From: Alisma plantago-aquatica
Taxonomy: Eukaryota; Streptophyta; Magnoliopsida; Alismatales; Alismataceae
Length of the DNA: 64,000 nt
Assembly (NCBI GenBank): GCA_963693085.1
Contig: OY856409.1
Span: forward strand, 1,537,293,072-1,537,357,071
Direction of reading: 5' to 3'
The notes under the pieces were generated by a model. That model did no database searches. It was not told the DNA's origin and saw only the letters and a list, made by a program, of their open reading frames with translations. Below are positions 22,901 through 34,900 of the stretch, piece after piece. The position numbers and the translations under genes were made by a program. The first letter of the stretch is position 1. Each line of letters starts with the position of its first letter.

Positions 22901-25900
22901 AAAACAGATTAGCATATGTTGACAATAAAAAGAAAATGACATGGAATGAAAGACAATCAGATATAATAAAGTCAAACATACATTGTTTAAACTGAAACAT
23001 CAAACATGGCAAACACCATTTTAATCTGATCCAACAAAACAAAAAGGGAAATAGTAAGGTAGCATCATAACCTATTGAGAAAACCTTTCCAATGGAAAAT
23101 CCCCAACCATGGATGCATCCAGAGTAGAATATTTTTCCCAGAAAACAAGTAGACAAAATCAAAATACTCAATTTGCAGAAGTTTAGAGAAAGTATGTTAC
23201 AACCCTGTTTTTGGGTTCTTTTGGTGAGAAATGCAATTTCTCACATTAAAGATATTTGGACAAATAATGATACAATTTGTTTTGAATAAATGAAGTTCGT
23301 TTACAATAGCCTTGATGATTGTTTGTGGGCTTTATTGGTTATTGGGCCCAAATAACAAGAAAATTCAATTAGTAAATGAATAATTAAGTTTTTGAGAAAA
23401 GAGAGATGTGGAAACCTCTTGAAGGCAAAAGAATCTAATCCAATGATGGATTATGTGCCTCTTGGGTTCCTTGGGTTCCAAGGAGTCCAAAGTTGCAAAA
23501 CGAAATCAATAAGAAAAGAAAAGATCAATTAAATATTTCTTTATTAAGAAAGAAATTGAAAACAATGATAAAATGTGGAAAATAAGAGGAAAGAGGTGGA
23601 ATTGAGTTATCCATGATGGAATTTCGTATTCCAAGGATTCCTAATCTTAAAAGGATTACCAATGAGGAAAATAAAAGAGAAATAAAGAGAAATCCTCAAA
23701 ATAGATATTTTCTTATAAGGAATAAACAAGATATTGAGAAATAATGGGTATAGATGCATAATGAGTACCCAATAAAGTTCCATGTACTTCCATATCTTCT
23801 TTAATGGCTTTTGTGTATCCAATAAGTAGATTTGGGTCGTAGATATATGTGGTTACGTAGAGGAAATGTATTGAATATCTTCCTTTGGGCAACTTGCTTG
23901 TATGGCAAGAGAAAAGAAAGGAAAATCGTAAAAGAAGTCTATGGAAGGGAGTATATAGTCAAGTTAACGAGAATAGAAATATTTCCCATATCAGTAAAAC
24001 ACAAATCCACAATTATCTTACGTATGAGTTTGCGAGAAAGGGAAACGTTGACCTCCCTCTCCCTTCCTTTCATGATACATGGGAAACCTTTAGGGTTTAA
24101 GTAATGTGCCTATATAAAGAGATCATAAGTAGCTCTCTTGCCACCAGGAACACCCTACTCCTAGCCGTCCATCCTGGATGTGGTTTTTCCACCGTTCCTC
24201 ATTGTGCTATGCCCTTCCTCATCTAAGACATCCTAGGGTTCTCTGTGAGGCAAGATGCATGTCAACCCAATGAGCTAAGGGGAAACGATGGATGATCTGC
24301 TTCAAGTTGCTCTATTTTGACCTTTCCGTGGGAAGCAATCACAACCTCCCGCATGATCCAAACCAAACCAACGACGCTGGAACTGGAGCCATACCAGCAG
24401 CGCCATGGACTCCACCCCTTTTATCCTTGGGACTGCAACCCTCGAGGGCGGAACCCTGACTACTGAGAAGCAGTAGCGTCGAAGATCGTCCAGGTGGCGC
24501 GAAGGAGACCAAGGTAGCGGCGGACATCGCTGCATGTCTAAGCGTGGCCTCGGGCCTATCATGCACAAGTCGGAGGAAGAGGACATGGGAGAAGAGATGC
24601 TCCTAAGGTGGCGGTGCTCTGGCCGCCGTGCCGCACGAACCCAGGCAGCCGCCACACCCTGCACAAGAGAGAGAGGGTAGGCGGCACCGGCAGACTGACT
24701 GACGCACCAGGGAGCGTCAGTGTTCCGGGAAGAAAGGCGACGGATCCTAAACGAGAGCAGTAGCGGATGGCGTTGCGGAGAAGGCAGTAGTGTAGCCAGC
24801 GATGGCGCTCTACGGCCTGAATCACTGACTGGGGATACGCAGACCTGTAGGCGCGCAGAGGAGGAAGGGACGAGGTTCCTATGATGCTAGATGTGCTCCT
24901 ACTAGGACTGGATCTAGTACTCGCATGCAGAAGAAGGAAGCTTTGTCGGGGCTTGGAGCTCCCACTGACGTCGGCTTGAGCGACAACGTCCGTGGGACGA
25001 GCACGGCAGGGCTCAACAGGTTCTCGCGACTCGCGAGGATGAAAGTCTGGACCCAGGTCGCGGGATAGTTGGATCCCAGCAAGAATTCACGAGTTAGTGC
25101 TTAAAGGCAACGCAAGAGAAGATAAAAGGTAACTCTTTTGATGATGTGGCGTCTCCTTATTGGCTTAGAAAATCTACAATTGCATTTACTCTAGAAAATG
25201 ATTGGTAACTTGAAATATAATGATATCATATATCAATTTGATCAGGAAAAGAAGAGTAATACAAATAAAACATCATTAAGACCACAATATACATTAAAGT
25301 GATGGTGAATTATGATGCTTAAATCGGTAAATATGGTTAATTTGAGATGTTATCTAACGTTGATTAACATAATGGTGATTTAAGATGGTAATGATGCTAA
25401 TAATGATATGTAGGATCCTTAATGTGTATAATCTTGCTTATGAGAATTAGGGTTTTAAAACTAAGATATGGTTAGTGAGTGTAAATTAGATCTAAGTGAT
25501 CATAACGAGCAGATTTGTTGGATATATTAATTAGGGTTACACATGATGTCTAATTTGGACTAATAACTCTAATAAACAATTATGTGATTGAATTAGGGTT
25601 TGTACCTTTATTCCTTAACCAATCCGTAGTACCCTAGATTTGGACCGAGTAAGGTTACTTGGGATAATATGTGATGGTGACAATTTAGGATTTACATACG
25701 TGCAGATTAAACGATCAATTGCTTGGTTTGCTTTCTCGGATCTATTTATTGGTTGATTGAATCTACTTGAAGCATAAATGTATATTCTACATGGAAAAGG
25801 TATGTGGTTACGCTTATGAATAATCGCTTTAGTTTCACGGCGATTTCCGAACGTGTTTATCGGTTGCTTGAAAATAACTGTTGGATGTCTTTTATTTCAT

Positions 25901-28900
25901 GCAACTATAAAGTAACTATGATTATCACTATGAATATATATATATATTTGGCTTGTAAAGGCTAAAAAGGGGTAACCTAGAGTAAGGTCTAGGTTATCGT
26001 GGGTTAGAAATTGGGCTACCAAGTGTAGTGCCATGAGACCCATTAACATACCATGAGTTAAGGAGTGGGCTACTTACGAGTAGTGACATGTGACTCAACC
26101 CTAGAAATTGGTTCACCTATAGGTGGGACCATGAGGGGTTTAATGGGGATCTACTATAAGGAAAGTAGTATCCAGGTCCACTGCAGAGACAGCGCAGAGG
26201 ATAGGAAATGCATTGATCGTGCAGTTATATTTAAAACATAAAATTATTTGTTGAATGGTAATTAGCTGCAATACATTGTTATCATAGTTGCACGATTATT
26301 GTTTCCCCCACATACCAACTTCGGCTGACCGACGTTTTGTTTGTCGGCGTTTTAGGTACAAGCCAAAAGGATAAACAGTAAATCGTCATATTGTGAAATA
26401 CATGAAGTAATATACAAGGAGGATTAGTTAGAATAGAATCCATAAATTGATAGAAGTTTAGAGATCCAAGTTTTCAAAAAGGTATGCAAAAGTTTATTTT
26501 CTTACAGTTTTCCCATTTAGTCTATTAAAATTCGATAATTATTCTTGGTTAATTGTCGAACCTTTGATACGGAAGTTATGGGTGCGGCTTCGACCTCTCG
26601 GTCTCCCTTAATTGGGGGTTATCGGGAGGTGGGGTCGTAACATTTGGTATCAGAGCGTAGGTTTCTCACTTAACCATTAATAATTATTAAATTTTACAAA
26701 CTCCATAGAACCCAAGGAAGTTATTAGAGGATTATCCGAAAGACGGAGGTGTCTAGAAAAGGATCACGATCGGGGGCTGGCAATATTTTCCTCCGCACCG
26801 CTAGTCAGAATACGAGGACTCCCGGATCCGTGTGACTGCCTGGGCAAAGTCTTAGGGTATGAATCGAAATAAGATACCTTTAGGATTTTCTCATCTTGAT
26901 TCATCCCTTCTCAACTCAAATTCTGTTAAGGACCTAAGGATTATGGTTTTCTCTCTTCTCCTCACCCTCTTGAGGTATGGGTAAGGTTAATAAGGTCTAA
27001 GGAATCCTCCACCAAATTAATGAAAAGCATGAAAATAAGATGTCATGGACATAAGCTTAATAGAGTAAGCGCAAACGAAAGGATAGATACTTACGTAGGT
27101 CGTATGACATAAGTTTTCATGCCCTCAGAAGAGACCTGAGGCTAGACCTTCTTGTCAGGAGGATAAATAAAGAGAGTTAGTCTTGGAGATAGAGATCTCA
27201 AATTGCAAGTAGAGACCTAGCGCATCCTCTGAGGATGATGTTAACCCTAACCCTAAGTGAAGGTTAGAGAGAGAGATGGCATGATGAGTTGGACCTGGTG
27301 TTTGAAAGGACATGCCTTTGGGATGCTATATGATCCATGGGTGACCTAACACCTTTGGCAACCCAACCCTGGGAAGGGTCGTGCATGTTAGGGTAAAGGA
27401 TAGCTCCTTCGATGATGATGTTAGTGAAGGACCTGTAGAAACCCTATGGGCTTATGCGAGTAGGGCATAGCACGCACCCAGGGTACGTTAGTAGTGTGAG
27501 AAATAGGTTGAAACCCTGACCAAGAGAGTATGAAGGATGGCTTATGAAATAAGCATAAAGAATTATGGATAACCTTGAGCGAACATAAGTTGAACATAGG
27601 CTTCATCCAGGTAGGGGCATGCTTTCGAGGTTGACCCTTCATGAAGAGAGGACCTCTAATGGTAAGGTTGGTTGTAGGGTTATCTCTAGAGAGAGAGCAG
27701 AAAACCAAGCAAGAAGGTTGGAATACTAGACTCCTAGATATGAGGAAAAGTAGGGAGTTGAGGATGATGCGACCTAAGTGGATGATAGTGGTCGCCACAT
27801 GCTTGATCCCTAGAGGTTGATGATGTCTTGGTTTCCATGAGAGGAACCAAACCCTAGAGAGAGGATGAGTCGGATGGTACCTCTGTACCTATGGTGTAGA
27901 TGAGAAGAAGAGTTCCTTAGACCTAGAGAGGTTTAGTAAGCAGGTTGTGAGGCCTTGTACCTTGTTGGATGACCGTGAGGACTCAACTTCGAGGTGTTAC
28001 TCATATAAAAGGGTTAAGGAAGTGTGTGTTATACCTTATACATGCCTGATTTGTGGTTAAGAGGTTGAGCATGTAGTTGGTCATCAAAAAGTGAACCTAG
28101 GGTTCCTAGGCCTAAGAGGGGAAGTGGTGTACCAACTGCACATGATGAGAGTTGAGTTTCTATAGATGCGAGCAGCTCCTTATGTTCAGAGGAAAGGAAA
28201 TCCCCTTACGTTTAAGGTATGGTTGGAAAACCCCTCCCAGCTAAGTTGATGACAAAAGAAGGTATGATCTTGATCCAATGTTGAGGATGAGAATAAGTGT
28301 GACATAGCATGGGTTAACAAGTGGTCTGCTTGTTAGGGTCAAGTATGCTCATATGGATGTAAACCCTAGACCTAAGGGCGTTTGTGACCTTGTTGTCAAG
28401 AGATAGTTTTCCTCCCATCCTGGGATAGGGACCCTTTGGTAGGGTGTATATCAGTTTTGTTGGTTTAAGTAACCTAAAGAGGTCTCATAGGATCTTGAGA
28501 AGCTAAGTGAAAGTTACATGGTATGAGAATGAACTTATAGACCCATAGATGACCATCTCTAAGTGCATGTGGATGTATTACCATGACGGTAATCAGTATG
28601 GGGGTCTGGCCAAGGTAGGTAGGTCTCCATGACCCCTATGAAAGGATGAAAGTCAGCCCTTGAATGTAGAGAGAGAGATGATGAAGGCTTGGGTAAGGTT
28701 CTAAGTTGAGCATGTACTATAAGAGAATCCTAAGTCTATCCTAGGGTCGGGTAGGGATAAGACCGATGAAAGTAGGAGCCGCCTAATTCCCTAATTGCAC
28801 ATGACCATAGGGTCGGGAGGTAACAGCTATCATTGTCTGAGGGCCATGGGTGAGGAGATTGATCACCTTCATGAACTCATGGGACCCAAAGGGGCAGATG

Positions 28901-31900
28901 AGTAGGGCACTCTCTGGATGCATAAGGGAAGAGGGATGACCCTAAAAGTGTCGGCATCCTATAGACCTAGAGGAAATGACCAAGGATTGTGTGGTGACCC
29001 AAGCAGATTCAAAACCAGTTTTCCATGGGGGTAACTTTGATAGCAAGATGATTGTAATATAAAGGCATAAACGGCAAGTTTCAACTTAGATTTAAAGGTG
29101 TACTGGCAAGGTGGGATGTACCATCTCTACTCTTGGAACAGGAAGAACTCTGTATTTGGACTGCAGCCAAATGTTTATTTCCTCTTGTTTTGGGAGAGAG
29201 AGATAGGACAGTACGCATGCCATACACGAAGGATAAAGATGATGTGGGTTGGAATGTTGCCATGAGATATGGGGACAGAGATGATAACATACCCTTGTGG
29301 AGTGAATAATACATGAGTGGTTTACAAACAGTAAGAATATTAAGGTAATCATCTTGTGAGGATGTTTTAACACGAGCTATGAGGGATTTGCAAGTGGTAC
29401 AAGATTGAGTTTGATCACCAAGAAGATGAGCTCAAAGTGTTCTCAATAAAGATAGACTTAGAATTCGAGTTTGAGATGATAAGTGAAATGTGTGGAAGTG
29501 TATGTCTTCAATGTTACCTAATACCTAAGGTAATGGATGTTCTGGTTGAGATGTATCTGACTAGTTTGGCTAGAATCTAGAAGAGGTTGTTAGGCTAACC
29601 CTAAGTTTGGAAAGGAGATATGTTTGGCTAATACTCCGATGTAATGAGATCTGTTGAACAAATTAATGGTTGTTTGGTTAGCCAGTCTAGTCCTTGATAC
29701 AATGAAAGGATGGTGGTAAAACCTCAGATGCACTTCTTTAGAAAAGGTGATGAAACCCCGACTTGAGTGGTTTAGGGTTTCTGAGGAATCGATCTTGAGG
29801 AATCATGACATACAGGAGATCATGATTTTAAGATCACCATACACCGTACCGCCAAGATGATAAGCGACAATAGGACTTTGGATAAAGTTGCATGTGGTAT
29901 ATGGCCATGCAAGCCAGGAGGTAAAGGACGAACCTCAATAACCCAGTGTATCGATACAGAGGACAAAAGAGTCCCTGAGAAGGAATGGGAGTTCATCATT
30001 ATGGATGTTGTGATAAGTCTCCCCTAGACCAAGGAAGGTCGAGATGCAATATGGGTTATGGTAGATCGCCTTACCTAGATGACATGAGAAAGAAGAGAGT
30101 TCTGTCACGAGACAGATCTGGTTGAACTACTCATGAGATAGATGGTTCAACTACACCATGAATCGAGTTCAAAAGTCCTTGAGTATATCCTAAAGGTTCA
30201 CTTCCGTAAGGGGGAAGTAGGTACATGAAGGACTCGATGTTAGTATAGTCCATCACCTATAACTAATGGTTAGTATGATCCAGACTAAAGGGTCTGATGA
30301 GAGCATATGTGCTCGTTCAGGGTGATATCTAGAGACAGTTCTTGTCCTATGAAAGATGTGACGATGACCACCATAACCAGTATCGGGTTTTATAAGAAGC
30401 TCTGTAAGGGAGGTTGTGTCGGTCACCACTTTAGTAAGGTGATGTTGGTGGAAGGACCACATGATGGTTAGAAAAGGGCCACAGTGCGTGTAGATGATGT
30501 CGTTTTGATCGTGTAATGGCTGAAAGGAGCCTAGAGATGACGAGAGTCATGAGCAGATGCAAAGTAGACTGACATGCAGTTCACTGTGGGAGAATATGTC
30601 ACATGAAAATCTGACCCCTCTGAGCTACAGCTAAGAAAGATGAGTCCCCGATACATGGGTCCATTGAGATGGACTGGTGGAGAAGGTTAAGTTTGACCTT
30701 ACCCCTCAAGATAAAGTAATGTGTGATGAGTTCCATGTGTCCAATTTAGAGTACTATGTGAGGTACACGACCATGTGTTGAACAATGAACCTAGTGAGCC
30801 CAAGGGACACTGACATGGCCTGAGTCACCTGTGCAGTTTATAGACGGCAGGATGAAAGGACTCAGAGAAAAGAATATGTGATGATAAAGGTTCTTTGGGA
30901 GAGCCATGAGTGCAGTAAAGCCACATAGGGGCCAATGATGGACATGGAAAATTATTATCCTGAATTGTTTGTTTGCTTGATAGAATTTTGAGGACAAAAT
31001 TCCTATAAGAGGGGAAGGATGTTACATCCCTGTTTTTGGGTTCTTTTGGTGAGAAATGCAATTTCTCACATTAAAGATATTTGGACAAATAATGATACAA
31101 TTTGTTTTGAATAAATGAAGTTCGTTTACAATAGCCTTGATGATTGTTTGTGGGTTTTATTGGTTATTGGGCCAAAATAACAAGAAAATTCAATTAGTAA
31201 AAGAATAATTAAGTTTTTGAGAAAAGAGAGACGTGGAAACCTCTAGAAGGCAAAAGAATGTAATCCAATGATGGATTTCGTGCCTCTTAGGTTTCTTGGG
31301 TTCCAAGGAGTCCAAAGTTGCAAAAAGAAAGCAATAAGAAAAGAAAAGATCAATTAAATATTTCTTTATTAAGAAAGAAATTGAAAACAATGATAAAATG
31401 TGGATAATAAGTGGAAAGAGGTGGAATTGAGTTATCCATGATGGAATTTCGTATTCCAAGGATTCCTAATCTTAAAAGGAATACCAATGAGGAAAATAAA
31501 AGAGAAATAAAGAGAATCCTCAAAATAGATATTTTTTATAAGGAATAAACAAGATATTGAGAAATAATGGATATAGATGCATAATGAGTACCCAATAAAA
31601 TTCCATGTACTTCCATATGTTCTTTAATGGCTTTTGTGCATCCAATAAGTAGATTTGGGTCGTAGATATATGTGGTTACGTAGAGGAAATGTATTGAATA
31701 TCTTCCTTTGGGCAACTTGCTTGTATGGCAAGAGAAAAGAAAGGAAAATCGTAAAAGAAGTCTATGGAAGGGAGTATATAGTCAAGTTAACGAGAATAGA
31801 AATATTTCCCATATCAGTAAAACACAAATCCACAATTATCTTACATATGAGTTTGCGAGAAAGGGAAATGTTGACCTCCCTCTCCCTTCCTTTCATGATA

Positions 31901-34900
31901 CATGGGAAACCTTTAGGGTTTTAAGTAATGTGCCTATATAAAGAGATCATAAGTAGCCCTCTTGCCACCAGGAACACCCTACCCCTAGCCGTCCATCCTG
32001 GATGTGGTTTTTCCACCGTTCCTCATTGTGCTACGCCCTTCCTCATCCAAGACATCCTAAGGTTCTCTGTGAGGCAAGATGCATGTCAACCCAATGAGCT
32101 AAGGGGAAACGATGGATGATCTTCTTCAAGTTGCTCTGTTTTGACCTTTCCGTGGGAAGCAATCACAACCTCCCGCGTGATCCAAACCAAACCAGCGACG
32201 CTCGAACTGGAGCCATACCAGCAGCGCCATGGACTCCACCCCTTTTATCCTTGGGATTGCAACCCTCAAGGGCGGAACCCTGACTGCTGAGAAGCAGTAG
32301 CATCGAAGATCGTCCAGGTGGCGTGAAGGAGGAGACCAAGGTAGCGGCGGACATCGATGCATGTCCAAGCGTGGCCTCGGGCCTATCATGCACAAGTCGG
32401 AGGAAGAGGACATGGGAGAAGAGATGCTCCTAAGGTGGCGGTGCTCTGGTCGTCGTGCCGCACGAACCCAGGCAGCCGCCACACCCTGTGCGAGAGAGAG
32501 AGGGTAGGCGACACCGGCAGACTGACTGACGCACCAGGGAGCGTCAGTGTTCCGGGAAGAAAGGCGGCGGATCCTAAACGAGAGCAGTAGCGGATGGCAT
32601 TGCGGAGAAGGCAGTAGTGTAGCCAGCGATGGCGCTCTACGGCCTGAATCACTGACCGGGGATACGCGGACCTGTAGGCGCGCAGAGGAGGAAGGGACGA
32701 GGTCCCTATGATGCTAGATGTGCTCCTACTAGGACTACGTCTAGTACTCGCATGCTAAAGAAGGAAGCTTTGTCGGGGCTTGGAGCTCCCACCGACGTCG
32801 GCTTGAGCGACAACGTCCGTGGGACGAGCACGGCAGGGCTCAACAGGTTCTCGCGACTCGCGAGGATGAAAGTCTGGACCCAGGTCGCGGGATAGTTGGA
32901 TCCCAGCAAGAATTCGCGAGTTAGTGCTTAAAGGCAACGCAAGAGAAGATAAAAGGTAACTCTTTTGATGATGTGGCGTCTCCTTATTGGCTTAGAAAAT
33001 CTACAATTGCATTTACTCTAGAAAATGATTGGTAACTTGAAATATAATGATATCATATATCAATATGATCAGGAAAAGAAGAGTAATACAAATGAAACAT
33101 CATTAAGACCACAATATACATTAAAGTGATGGTGAATTATGATGCTTAAATCGGTAAATATGGTTAATTTGAGATGTTATCTAACGTTGATTAACATAAT
33201 GGTGATTTAAGATGGTAATGATGCTAATAATGATATGTAGGATCCTTAATGTGTATAATCTTGCTTATGAGAATTAGGGTTTTAAAACTAAGATATGGTT
33301 AGTGAGTGTAAATTGGATCTAAGTGATCATAACGAGCAGATTTGTTGGATATATTAATTAGGGTTACACATGATGTCTAATTTGGACTAATAACTCTAAT
33401 AAACAATTATGCAATTGAATTAGGGTTTGTACCTTTATTCCTTAACCAGACCGTAATACCCTAGATTTGGACCGAGTAAGGTTACTTGGGATAATATGTG
33501 ATGGTGACAATTTAGGATTTACATACATGCAGATTAAACGATCAATTGCTTGGTTTGCTTGCTCGGATCTATTAATTGGTTGATTGAATCTACTTGAAGC
33601 ATAACTGTATATTCTGCATGGAAAAGGTATGTGGTTACGCTTATGAATAATCGTTTTAGTTTCACGGCGATTTCCGAACGTGTTTATCAGTTGCTTGAAA
33701 ATAACTGTTGGATAACTTTTATTTCATGCAACTATAAAGTGACTATGATTATCACTATGAATATATATATATATATATATATATATAACTGGCTTAGATC
33801 CGAATCCACCTCTGTGGCTTGTAAAGGCTAAAAAGGGGTAACCTAGAGTAAGGTCTAGGTTATCGTGGATTAGAAATTGGGCTACAAAGTGTAGTGTCAT
33901 GAGACCCATTAGCATACCATGAGTTAAGGAGTGGGCTACTTACGAGTAGTGACATGTGACTCAACCCTAGAAACTGGTTCACCTATAGGTGGGACCATGA
34001 GGGGTTTAAGCGGGATCTACTATAAGGAAAGTAGTATCCAGGTCCACTGCAGAGACAGCGCAGAGGATAGGAAATGCATGGATTGTGCAGTTATATTTAA
34101 AACGTAAAATTGTTTGTTAAATGGTAATTGGCTGCAATACATTGTTATCATAGTTGTATGATTATTGTTTCCCCCACATACCAGCTTCGGCTAACCGACG
34201 TTTTGTTTGTCGGCGTTTTAGGTACAAGCCAAAAGGATAAACAATAAATCGTCATATTGTGAAATACATGAAGTAATATACAAGGAGGATTAATTAGAAT
34301 AGAATCCATAAGTGGATAGAAGTTTAGAGATCCAAATTTTCAAAAAGGTATGCAAAAGTTTATTTTCTTACAGTTTTCCCGTTTTGTCTGTTAAAATTTG
34401 ATAATTATTCTTGGTTAATTGCCGAACTTTTGATCCGGAAGTTTTGGGTGCGGCTTCGACCTCTCGGTCTCCCTTAATTGGGTGTTATCGGGAGGTGGGG
34501 TCGTAACACAGCAGTATCACACATATTATTTAGATAACATTTACAAATTTCTTGATTGGTTTTGCCATCCAGAAAGAGTTAGCAATGCAGCGCTACCTTC
34601 GTTCTCAATGTAATATAGTTCACCTGAAAAAAAAAATCATTCATTTGAATATAAAAAGAAGAAACTTTGATCGTCCTGGAAATTATGTGATGCAGGATGA
34701 AGTCCACTCAATTAGATTTATTTTGTGTTATTTTTATATGTAGAGACCTAAGTGCACTTAGTTGCAAATTTAAATGTTTTATTTTTATTTTATATTTTGT
34801 TAGACAATTTATGCAATTGTCTCAGTTTAGGGTTTTATGTCTTTGAGTATAAATACTAGCCTTGGGGGCTTGTCCCAAGAAGTTGAATATGAATTCAAAC

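Larger units (their letters stand above)
23195..34508 (+). mobile_element. Full-length Ty3/gypsy element (Tekay/Del-like chromovirus), decayed inside, in SFH intron 9
   Basis: Two long LTRs (23195-26642 and 31020-34508) in direct orientation enclose a 4.38-kb interior. A primer-binding site complementary to initiator tRNA-Met follows the left LTR and a purine tract precedes the right one. Long LTRs (about 3.4 kb), the PBS type, the order integrase then right LTR, and an interior ending in 'gaggacaaaattcctataagaggggaagga' fit the Tekay/Del clade. The integrase region carries many stops, so the copy is dead. It lies in the 13.3-kb SFH intron on the strand opposite to the gene. No matching 5-bp TSD was found: left flank aagta, right flank cagca. 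Confidence 0.85.

Noticed and set aside
24302..24825. Minus-strand frames of 75-120 codons in a GC-rich block, also at 32126-32652
   Set aside because: They exist in pairs only because the two LTRs are copies. No domain is seen, and the frames overlap on different phases. GC-rich LTR sequence explains them.
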